Shown piece by piece: positions 34,701-46,700 of a DNA stretch of 64,000 nucleotides (positions are counted from its first letter, which is position 1; each line of letters opens with the position of its first letter). The stretch comes from Pegea sp. RAD2-039 (lineage: Eukaryota; Chordata; Thaliacea; Salpida; Salpidae), in assembly GCA_034620365.1 (NCBI GenBank), contig JAQGEQ010000195.1, forward strand, positions 248,001-312,000, given 5' to 3'. Below the pieces are notes generated by a model. It was not told the DNA's origin and ran no database searches. It saw only the letters and a program-made list of their open reading frames with translations. Position numbers and translations under genes: made by a program.

Positions 34701-37700
34701 CTTCATGATCATCTTTGCTAGCTGTATCGAGATTGGTTCGATGAGTGACGTCATCACCAATGACGTCACAGCTACTTTTGTCGTTCTCGAGTAAGATGAC
34801 GTGGTCGACGAGACAATCGACGATCTGACGACATGCACTTTCGACTTTCGGGTTCTCAACGGGCGTATCGATGAGCTACATGGCAACCACGATTAGATGA
34901 CGTCACTACTTCTATTACTAAACTGACGTTTTTGAATAGTTGCTCGATCCACTCGTAACCACGATTACGATTGGCGGCAACGATGTCAGTGATTAGCAAC
35001 GCTTTCTTCTTTAATTCGTCGCGATCATTGTCGACGATTGGCGTGAACCACATCTTCATAAACACCTCGTGCACGAGTTTCTGTCATTTGCATATTAGTT
35101 AGTGAGTCACATAGAGATCGATGAAAAGCGATTTAAAGATGAATGGGTCTTTTAGGGGATGTAGGGAGTCTTGTGGAGGGGTCTGGGTCTTTTCAATCTC
35201 ACTTTAATTCCTTCTTCATCATTGACTCTTCTGATCATCAAGACACACGCATCTGTCATTTGTGGAAGATGTGGATGTTCATGACACAAATCTCGAAGTA
35301 TCCGGATCACTCGCTTCCTTACACTAACACCCGTGTCCTACGTCACAATAAACACGTGTCGCTGATGACATCACAACAACCACGATGACTCACCAGGATA
35401 CGCGCGGTTAGCATCTCGTAATATTGATTGACTAATTCTGGTTTGGAGATAATAAATCGTCCAATTAAATCGACGGCTGCTTCGCGAACATTCGTCGAAC
35501 CATCCACCAGACTCAATCTCACACCTTGCGAGATATCATCCTAGCAACAAAGTAGTCCAACGTTGGTTAACTAGCAACAGGATGATGAGGAGATTGAGAT
35601 TACCCGCGCCATAATTTCTGGGTCGACTGCAACGATCTCAGCAAGACATTTCATCGCTCGAGTTCGCAACGCGACCGCGGGCTCCTCGCACACTTTCAGG
35701 ATGTATGAAAGATAGATGTCGAAGGATTGCGAAAAAGGCCGCGATGAAGCGAGATATCGCGTCAACTGCGTCGCGTCGTCGTTGGTTAACGCGCGCGCAA
35801 GTTGGTCTGATCGCTTCTGTTGCTTTATAACCATGGCAACTGAGTCGCTGACGCTGACGTCATCGCGCTCTTGCTTCGACATTGATGAGATGATGATAGC
35901 GCGCGACAGACGAAGCAGAAAGCTTTTTCGACGTCGACATTTGTTCATCGCGCGCTCTTCAACTGATGACGTCTCTTCCTTCTTGCTCAACGCTTGTAGT
36001 TCGCAGGTGACGTCACGAACCCACTGACCTACGTAGTAATTGAGTGCAAACTGCAAGAAGTGAGTTTTAGAGGTTTGTGAAGCAGTGGAGAGGGGGGAGG
36101 TTACTGATAGCGATCGATCAGCTTGTAGGTTGTATCGTAGATAACCAAGCACAAGACACTGTAGTCGTTGTTTGAAGCTTTTGGCAACTCCAGAACTTTT
36201 CTGACGTCACACATAAATCAGTTAGTCGTTTCATTACGCCCTGATGACGTCACAAACCTTCTTGACAGGCAGCGGTTGGTCACTAGCTATCGAATCAGTC
36301 GCAACTTCAACTGGAGCTTCTGGTACGTCATCAGCATCTCCTTCGAAAGCTGCCATTGTATCTTCAAGACGTCGCATCAGTGTTTTGACGGTGCTGACAT
36401 CACTACGACCCGATAACGCGTCGCGACGAAGTTTCGCGGCTACAACACCCAAGTAGTCGAGCGAGGCGACGCGAAGCGGCATTTCTGATGACTTGTTGCT
36501 GAATGTGATCACCTACGTCATCGATGATGTCATTACAAAAGCGATTATGTGACACAGCGCTTACTAGCAAGCGCCCGATCGCTGTTAGAACCATTTCAGA
36601 AGCTGGCCATTCCGGTTTGTTCACTGTATTCAGTAAATCGTGAAGAAAATTCTCAAAAAGCGGCCTGAAGTCGATATCTTCGTTCTTTGTGGAGCATCTA
36701 CAAATAAACACGTCGTCATAGAAACCAATTAGTAGTTAGTAACAGGTTGCCATAACAACCAATCAGCAATTAGTAACACGTTGTCGTAGCAACCAATCAG
36801 CAGTTAGTAACACGTCGTCATAGAAACCAATCAGCAGTTAGTAACACGTCGTCATAGAAACCAATCAGCAGTTAGTAACACGTCGTTATAGCAACCAATC
36901 AGCAGTTAGTAACACGTCGTCATAGAAACCAATCAGCAGTTAGTAACACGTCGTTATAGCAACCAATCAGCAATTAGTAACACGTTGCCATAGCAACCAA
37001 TTAGTAGTTAGTAACACGTCGTTATAGCAACCAATCAGCAGTTAGTAACACGTCGTCATAGAAACTAACTTTTTGAGAAAAGCTGTGATAAACTTTTGAG
37101 CAGTTGATCGTGCCATATCGTAACTCGTCACGATTTTCACTTCATCCGCCTGTAAAGTAATACAAGGGGCTTAAAGGTGAAAGTTGGCGCTTAAAGGTGA
37201 AAGTTAGGGTTTAAGGGTACCGTATCAAAGTCCATTCTGCTAATTTCATCGCCCAATAGATGAGTAGGAAGTGGTGAAGGTAATTGGATGATTGCTTGAA
37301 TCATTTGAAGGATCAAAGCTGAAACCATTTGAATATATTGTAAATTATCTTTCTTTCTTCCGCTACATCCTCCAAAATCTTCATCTTCATCTGAAGACTC
37401 TAAAGTCTCCTCCGCATAGTTCAATCTGTTAAATCGCGTGTCAATATATCGCGTTGATGACGTCATCGATGAATACCTGTAGCTGCGGAGATTACGCTTG
37501 CTGGTTGGTAATCGTGCCATGGATTCAAAGATTTCGTCAAGAATATGCTTTCGATGACTTTCGTAACGCGAGAAGATGTTTGTCGTCAGTCGGATGGCTG
37601 ATAGCTGAAGTTCTTTGACATTCTCGACGAAGAAAGGCGAAATACCGACGGGCGAGACCTGCAGCCATCACGTGATCAGTGGTTTGTTTGTAAAGCGCTT

Positions 37701-40700
37701 TCGCGACGCAGCTTAGAAGATAAGTAGGGGAAGATCAATTAGTTAAATTGACAGATCCTCTAAGAGTCGATGAAGAAACTGGAAACTTTTCGGAAGAATT
37801 TCAAATGATGTGAAGCAATTAATGACAATCGCGATAAGAACGCGCGAAACCAACCGACCTGTAAGATGGTGGTGTCTGTAAGTGGTTGAATATTAACCAG
37901 TTCCACCCAGCCAGAAAGCAACAAGTTTAGTTTGTTGTAAAGACAAAGCACGCGTCGATCTTTCGTGCCTTTGAAGTGCGCGCGCTTCATTCTACTGCTT
38001 GAATGCTGCAAAGTGTCTGCAAGCAACCAATCACGATAAGCGGTGGCGACGAAACGCGGTTGCCACTTCGTCACCTTTCTTCTTGCCTGAATGTGTGATC
38101 CTGTAGACAGGGTCATACTCCGGATAGATGGTATGATTGAGCTGATGACGTAACAGTTGGGCCGCGCGTTCCATTACTTCGTCGATGTAGACGGCTTTCG
38201 ACATAAGCGGTGACGTCATCACGGTTAACGCGACGAGCGCGGCTTCAGTAGCGCAGTAGACGCGTTCAAACTTGCTGTCGCGGTTAGAACGTTGGTCCTG
38301 ATGCGATTTGCCCTGCATCAGATCGCGATGTGAGACGCGTCATTCGGTTTGGTGGTTGTCATAGTAACCAACCTCGGACTGCAGCGGCTTCAAATTGATT
38401 CCATCTCGAATGATTGGAACCAAATAAGTAAGAAGACGGGTTAGATTGGAACGCGGTACCTGAACCAAACAGCGGTTTTACTCTCAGTGGTCTTAAAGTG
38501 GCGAGTTGTAGGAGTTTAGGGGGGCGTGTAGAGAGGTAGGGGAGTTTAGGGGGCGTGTAGAGAAGTAGGAGAGTTTAGGGGGGCGTTTGGGGTTTACGAA
38601 GAGTACCTTGTTTAGCGATGATAAGTTCTTTAATTTAATCGCTTCTTCATTCAATTCTTCGAGACGATTTCGGGAAATTAGGACCTTCGGCAGTTCTTCA
38701 AATTCCGAAGACATAATCTCATTGAGAAGTTTCGGATCAATCAAATCGATCTTCTCAAATATTTTCCTGATCAGCGCGATAAAACGATTGAAAGCACCGA
38801 TGCCATCGTGTTGTTGAAATCGCGATTCAACAGCGCTTCGACGTTCCATTTTCTTCGCTTCTTCTAAACGCGATGGTTTCTTAGCAACTGGTTGATACGA
38901 TTCGTCATCACTTCCTTCTTCGCTCGCAACCTCGATTAAACTCGTCGAAGTTTTCCTCTTCTTTCCTACAAAGACTTCGATGTTGCCATGCCAACTAAGT
39001 TTGTTTACAACTACTAAGTACGATGACGTCATCGCTTGTAAACGCGATAAGTCGGTTTTTAAAGCAACAAGAGTATCGCTTGTATCTTGTTCTCATGACA
39101 ACCAACCTCGCTTTTCGTCACCGCGTCGTCGTTCGCGCTTCTTGTACTTGATTCGATCAGCGAGCGTCCTGTAGGCATGGAAACCATCGCCACCACTGGC
39201 TCCGTCTCCGCGTTTCATCGCAAACTCAGTTTCGTCAGAGTCAAAGCGCGTGACGCCAGCCGCATTTGCTTGGAAAGGTTTCGGCGGTGGTCGTCGCGTT
39301 CGAAAGCGCCGCGCTGCAAGTGACACTGATGACGTCATTGGAAGTATGGGCGAGGTGCGAGGCGGAAGTTAGTGGTACCTGAATCGAGTGGGTTGATGAC
39401 GTAGGCATCGTACATACGCCCGTTACCAGGCCACTTAGCGACCACTTGAGTGCCGGGTGTAAGTTCGTCAAAGTCAACTACTTCTCGATCATCGCGAAAC
39501 ATAATATCTTTCAATTTGTAGATGTCCGCCTCCTCCGAGTCAGCCAGAAACTTCACACGCACGCACTGTGGCTCTGTAATGACGTCACGATTGTCGATTA
39601 GTTACTAGGTGACCGAGTTGTCACCTGGTCCGATACCGAACTGATTTAACTGCTCAACTGACAGCCTTTCTAGTTGGACTTTCAAAAAAGGTTTGTGGAC
39701 CTGAGGTGGTTTTCGATGGACCTCCATCTCACACACAATTATTTAAAAATATTTCTAAACTGTTCTGTCATGTGAAAACTTGATTAGGTTTTTGAAGATT
39801 TGATGAAATAGGTTGATCTAGACTCAATTTAATCTCAAAATAACTTTCTAGTTTCATGAATTGAAAGCGGTGATTAGTAAAGCCCTCATCTGTGTAATCG
39901 ACGCGACTACCGCTGAAGCGCGCGCTTCTTTTACGTCTCACTGACTTTCCTTTGAGCTTGATGTCAACCGCAAATAAAATTAGAAACCCTTTGATTGGCT
40001 GTCACTCGAGAAGCGATGACGTCACCTTCACGTCGACTACAACTAACTCAAGTACTTTTTCTAAACACTCATCTGTTGATCAAAACAGCTAATCGCGTTT
40101 TAGCGTAATCGTGAAACAGACCACGTGACTACGGACTTACCTTTCTTACGGTTAGATGGAGGCGATGAGGAATTGTAAGAAGCTTGTGGCTTTGGTTTGA
40201 AAGAAGCCTTCAAAATAGGTGCAAGATGAAAATACAAACTGATTAAAGATTAATTAAAACTTACCGAAGCGTCGACTACGTGACAAGCTTCAGTGGCGGG
40301 AAACTTCACGCTTGATTGACTTTCAATTCCTTTCATCGACTTATCAGCGGAAGTTGGCTTTGAGGCTGGGCCAATTAATTCAGAAGCCATTTTGCTGCTA
40401 CTATTGTGCAGAGTTTGAAGATTCCAATTCGGCTGCTGCTTTATTTGCTCTTCAGAAGATCGCTGGTTGATCGACAACGTCATCTCAGCAGGAAGCATGT
40501 TAGCTTGTTGAAGCGTATTGGGCGCGATATTTCGCGAAGTATGAATATATTGAGTTGGTTGAAAGGTAGAGGGCGGAAAGTTGGAAGAAACCTCATTTCT
40601 ATAAACTTGATGATTTCGGGGGACTTCTAGAATCTTTTGATTGATTTGATTGTTGTAAACAACACCTGCCTGCTGATTGCTAAAATCGAAACCGCGATCG

Positions 40701-43700
40701 TAGATCTTCGATGGATCGTTGCTATGGTTACCATGATGGTCTGTGTACATCTGCTGCTGTTGTTGTTTGGGTATTTGATGGATGACGTCATTGTGGGGAG
40801 GTTTTTGATGCATGGGGTGAACTGCAAGCCCCTTTTGAGGGTAACTTTGAGGGTAGACTTGTGTGCTGGTTGTCCTGGCAACCGTCGCGCGCTGTTGATA
40901 GTTAATATCTAGGTGTTGACGCGCGTTTCGAACCATTGTTTGCTGCTGGTAGAGATTTGATTGGTTGTTGGCCATCATTTGCATATCACCATGGTGATGT
41001 TGATAAGGTTGCTTAGCGACCGCTTGAGGGCGCAATTCCGTTTTTCTAATTTGCATATGTTGAGCGCGAAGCGGAAGAAACTGTTGAGTCTGATGATGTG
41101 GATGAGGTTTTTGGAATTGTTGATCAGAATGAAAGGTTACTTGAGATTTGGGGTCTGCAAACTGCTGCTGCTGGTTTCGAAGCAGATTAGAGGGTTTCAC
41201 AGCTTCTGAAGTGGATAGTTGCGTCAACATCGAGTCAGTATAAGGAGGAGGTTCAGATGTATATGGAGCAGGTGTTTGTGGCATCACAAACGTCTGTTGT
41301 TGTTCGTTGTTCCAAGTGTTGAGAAGACGAGCTTGTTGTTGTTGTTGTTGGTATGGTAACTGTGTCGCGAACATTTCACTTCGAACTGATGACGTCGGTT
41401 GAAAAGTGGTTTTCTCCGATTTTGTCCGGTAACCTAGCAACGTGGAAGTATCGATTGGCTGGGCGTTTTGGTTGTCATGGACACGATGATCGTTGCTACC
41501 ACAACTGTTGGTCATTTGTTGATTTTTTGAAGTATTTTCGACCATTTTAGGAGCAGACATTGGTTGCCTTGGCAACGAAGGATGTTTGTCGTGAGTTGAA
41601 TCGTGTTTCGCGATGAAAACGGCTTGTGTAGATCCCTCTAGTGGCGGGAATTGATGAGGATTATCTCCAGTGTACTCCTTTATCTTCGATTTACTTTTTT
41701 TCCGTTTTTTTTCCGACTTTTTCAGCCCCTGATCGCCGTGACTCGCCGGCATCTTCTCTAAATGTCCTTTAGACGGATCTTTTAGATCTCCGATATCCAA
41801 ATTCTTCTCTGAGTCATCCTGTTTACAACTGATCTTCAATTTGATGTGTCCTCCTTCTTCAGAAGATACTACGTTGTATCCTGGACTTTTTGATGACGTA
41901 TTTCGCTCCCGCGCTTTGTGCGTTTTCTTCTTGGGGAATTTCCTGTTGAAAAGTGACGTCATCACATAGTTACACTAACAAGATGACGTCACAAAATCGG
42001 TTCTAGTTTCTATAGCAACACTTGGCAGTGATAGCAACCAACAATCGATATGTAAATTAAGTTAACGCTTGAGTGAGCACCTCACCTCAATTTGATCTTC
42101 AGACTTTCGGGATCTGGATTATGAGGTTCTTGTGGATTAGAAATAGCTGTGTAGTCATCTACTGAGTCTCGAACTCTCTCATCTAAGTTCGGACGTTCTT
42201 CTGTCATCACCTGCTGCAAGTATATCGAGTTTAAACCATCTCCGACGGGGTTTAGGGGCGTGTCACTGACTCTTGCTTCAGATACGGGGTTACGTGGTTG
42301 AGGTGCTACTTTTTGAATGGGTCTGCTCACTGCTCTGTTCGGGTTTCCTGAAACGACGCTGTCAAATAGAGTTTGGAATTTAGAGGGAACCTACCTTTGC
42401 ATAAGGCTGGGTTTCTTGAATTAGATGCTATCATCTCTGAAGTAAACGATCTGCAAAAAAAAGTCAGACGAAAATCAGGTGAAGATCAGATGAAGATGTG
42501 AAGATCAGGTGAAGATGTGAAGATCAGTTGAAGATGTGGAGATCAGGTGAAGATGTGAAGATCAGGTGAAGATTTGAAGATCAGATGAAGTTGTGAAGAT
42601 AATATGATCAAAGAAAATTGAAAAGCTATTGAAACTTTTTATAGAAAGAACAAATAAATTAATTGAAACTGCAAATCAGAAATACTTCAGAATATATTTG
42701 TTTAAAAAATATCTTTTCTATTTGACAAAGTGATAAATTAGCTCTAAATAAAGAATCGATTTTTAAAAATATCTGTAAACTTTAATTGGTTTTAAAATTA
42801 AGATTTAAGTATTTACTTTCATCACTCGTAATGTCAAGTTTGTATTAAAGGAAATTACGCAAATAAACAGATTTAGAAAGAAATAAAAAGTGTTGGGAAC
42901 ACGTGTTAGTTGAAAAGAGATTGAAAAGAAATCTTGAAAAACAAACCCCGTTGATGGTTGCTGATAGCCAGTAGAAGCTAGGTTAGAATTGGTGTTCTGA
43001 AAAAGAGTTTTTACATTTGTTAGTTTCATAGAATGAAATGAAAATCGTTGGCCACAAAGCAATCAATTTAATTATGATTGAAATTTAACCACAAGACGTT
43101 TTCTGAATATTTATTAGAAATAGTTTCGAATATAAAATGAAGAAAAAAGAGTTTTATTTGGTTTAAGTGAAATTAGTTGAAGGACTAGATGAGGACGAAT
43201 CAATAGTAGAAGTTGTATTTACGGGAAGTATCAAGTTACATGATACAACTGAATGAACACAATAACAGCTTTCATCAGTTCAATATTCAACAACATTTGA
43301 TTTCCTTTCACTATCTAACATCATCTCAACTTTTGTCAGACTTTACGTGTATTCACATCAATGAAACAGCAGCAAGTTAGCTAACGCGCGACGTTTGTAT
43401 GTAAATAATCGATGCGAACTTATGAAAGTGAAGAAAGCCGCTATGTAAATAATCAGTGTGACTTTGATGCCCAATTGAATGATGGAATCATTCAGTAAAC
43501 TCATTCGTTTGTAGATTTCAATGTTTCTGATTCAACCTGCGAGCTTTTCAAACAATTTCTTTTTTAGGCAAACATTTTACTATAAAGTAAGCGCTTTGTT
43601 GCATCTGGTAAAAGTAAGCGAGTCCTCAGCACCTTCAACCACCAAGCACAAGATTTATTGGTAAGACAAGTTATTATTGACTGGGTGTTGTTGGCCGAGG

Positions 43701-46700
43701 AGTTTTTACAAGTCAAGGTGTCAAATGGATTCAATCTGTTTTTAGTAAACTTTTAAATATATATTTGATTGAAATTAGGATTGTCGGTTTATAAATCCAA
43801 CTTTTTACTACGCTTCCAATGGAGCTGACAAAATTAATTGAAAATAAAGAAATAAATGATGATAAAGTCGAAGATAATAATATTAATAGTGGTGAGAAAA
43901 CGAAGTTACAAAACGTGTAATTAGACACCAGTTGTAAATGTACATAAAAGAAGGTTTGATAAATACCTGTAAGATATTCTTGTGATAGAAATTATTATCT
44001 GCGGTGTTGTTAATTGGAAAGAATTGATTCGAAGATGCTGTTGTTGGCAAATCATTTCGATTAGGGCTGAAAATGATACAAATTCAAGTTTAATCGAAAA
44101 GTACTTTCAATAAATCACATTTTAACACTTTTTCTAGTAACCTACAAGGTTTTTGAGTGCTGAAATCAGGCATTTTTATTCGGTGAAAAAGTAGAGAGGT
44201 ATTCGAAATATTTTGATAAATAAAACCTAGATAACCTTTACTTCATTACAATCTGTTGTGTTTATCACAAATAACACTTTACCGAAATTCATTTATTGCT
44301 TGTGAGTTGTTAAATGCAATTGAATTATTGAGTGATTGTTATAAATCTTTTAAAACAATAGTAATAGTAAAAGGTTGTTGATAACCTAATTGTTTGTTGG
44401 CATTTACAAAACTATTTGTGCAATAGAGACTTGGACCGTGAATGAGCTTTTTATAATCAAGAGGTTAGCTGCTACTACGAGGAAATTTATTCTTAACTAT
44501 ATTAGTTTCATAAAACTTCTCTAGCCAACTAAAAAGTACTTTAAACTTTTTGGAGAAGCACACAATACTATCAACGAAATAAGTTTACTCACATTCTTGC
44601 TTATTATAAATTATTATTCGAGATGTTATCAAAAACAAAAGGTTTGAAGAGCATACAGGTTAACATTAAAGTATGTGCTAGAAGCAGGTGAGTCTTCAGC
44701 ACCTTCAACCACCAAGCACAAGATTTGTTGGTAAGACAAGTTAGTATTGACTTGGTGTTGTTGGTCGAGGAGTTTTTGCAAGTCAAGGTGCTAGAAGCAG
44801 TAGAGTCTTCAGCACCTTCAACTACTAAGCAGACAATTTGTTGGTAAGACAAATTATTATTGACTTGGTGTTGTTGGTCGAGGAGTTTTTGCAAGTCAAG
44901 GTGCTAGAAGCAGGTGAGTCTTCAGCACCTTCAACCACCAAGCACAAGATTTGTTGGTAAGATAAGTTAGTATTGACTTGGTGTTGTTGGTCGAGGAGTT
45001 TTTACAAGTCAAGGTGCTAGAAGCAGGTGAGTCTTCAGCACCTTCAACCACCAAGCACAAGATTTGTTTGTAAGACAAATTATTATTGACTTGGTGTTGT
45101 TAGTCGAGGAGTTTTTGCAAGTCAAGGTGCTAGAAGCAGGTGAGTCTTCAGCACCTTCAACCACCAAGCACAAGATTTGTTGGTAAGACAAGTTAGTATT
45201 GACTTGGTGTTGTTGGTCGAGGAGTTTTTACAAGTCAAGGTGCTGGAAGCAGGTGAGTCTTCAGCACCTTCAACCACCAAGCACAAGATTTGTTGGTAAG
45301 ACAAGTTAGTATTGACTTGGTGTTGTTGGTCGAAGAGTTTTTACAAGTCAAGATGCTGGAAGCAGGTGAGTCTTCAGCACCTTCAACCACTAAACACAAG
45401 ATTTATTGGTAAGACAAGTTAGTATTGACTTGGTGTTGTTGGTCGAGGAGTTTTTGCAAGTCAAGCTGCTAGAAGCAGGTGAGTCTTCAGCACCTTCAAC
45501 CACCAAGCACAAGATTTGTTTGTAAGACAAATTATTACTGACTTGGTGTTGTTAGTCGAGGAGTTTTTGCAAGTCAAGGTGCTAGAAGCAGGTGAGTCTT
45601 CAGCACCTTCAACCACCAAGCACAAGATTTGTTTGTAAGACAAATTATTATTGACTTGGTGTTGTTAGTCGAGGAGTTTTTGCAAGTCAAGGTGCTAGAA
45701 GCAGGTGAGTCTTCAGCACCTTCAACCACCAAGCACAAAATTTGTTGGTAAGACAAGTTAGTATTGACTTGGTGTTGTTGGTCGAGGAGTTTTTACAAGT
45801 CAAGGTGCTGGAAGCAGGTGAGTCTTCAGCACCTTCAACCACTAAGCACAAGATTTATTGGTAAGACAAGTTAGTATTGACTTGGTGTTGTTGGTCGAGG
45901 AGTTTTTACAAGTCAAGGTGCTAGAAGCAGGTGAGTCTTCAGCACCTTCAACCACCAAGCACAAAATTTATTGGTAAGACAAGTTAGTATTGACTTGGTG
46001 TTGTTGGTCGAGGAGTTTTTGCAAGTCAAGGTGCTAGAAGCAGGTGAGTCTTCAGCACCTTCAACCACCAAGCACAAAATTTATTGGTAAGACAAGTTAG
46101 TATTGACTTGGTGTTGTTGGTCGAGAAGTTTTTGCAAGTCAAGGTGCTAGAAGCAGGTGAGTCTTCAGCATAGATCACCAAGCACAAGATTTGTTTATAC
46201 TTTAAAATATGTGCCGCAGACACAATTTTGAACTAAAACTACTTACATATGTTCTACAGGGGCTGAAGAAGAGTAGTTTGAAACAATATGAGAAACTAAA
46301 ACACCATCAGACGAATGAAGCATGCTAGTTCCGCTTCTTCGAGGTACTTCTAGCTTTTGAGCAGGGGCACGGGCCTGTGCTGAATCTGCTATCACTGTAA
46401 AAGTTGTTTATTACTTAAGTTACTAAAATGGAAATATAAGGAGTGTTTAACTTACTCCTTATGTAAATCAAAGTTATAAAAAATCAACTTTATGGTTGCT
46501 TTTAAAAGCGTTTTTATAAGTTATAAAAAATAATTAAATTTTTTAATCAAAAAAGTGACAGCCAAATAGCTTAATTTGTGATTACTCATTTATAATACAA
46601 CAGCTTGTTTTATATATACACAAAACTAATTTAATAGGAAAAAAAAGGTTTAAAATAATACTTACAATCTGGTAAACTGTTACCAACATAAGAATTATTA

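Noticed and set aside
32384-39174. Plus-strand frames such as 32384-32668, 33468-33836, 35716-36027 and 40961-41209
   Set aside because: All are antisense shadows of NIPBL exons, confirmed by strong homology and phase on the minus strand.
44690-46150. CAGGTGAGT donor-like sites in each 113-bp unit as cryptic exons
   Set aside because: They lie on the plus strand, antisense to NIPBL, with no plus-strand gene to use them.
44604-46223. A family of minus-strand ORFs of about 60 codons sharing LCLVVEGAEDSPASSTLTCK
   Set aside because: They arise from the 113-bp tandem repeat, whose length is not a multiple of three, so frames shift at every unit. They lie in a NIPBL intron and lack independent coding support.
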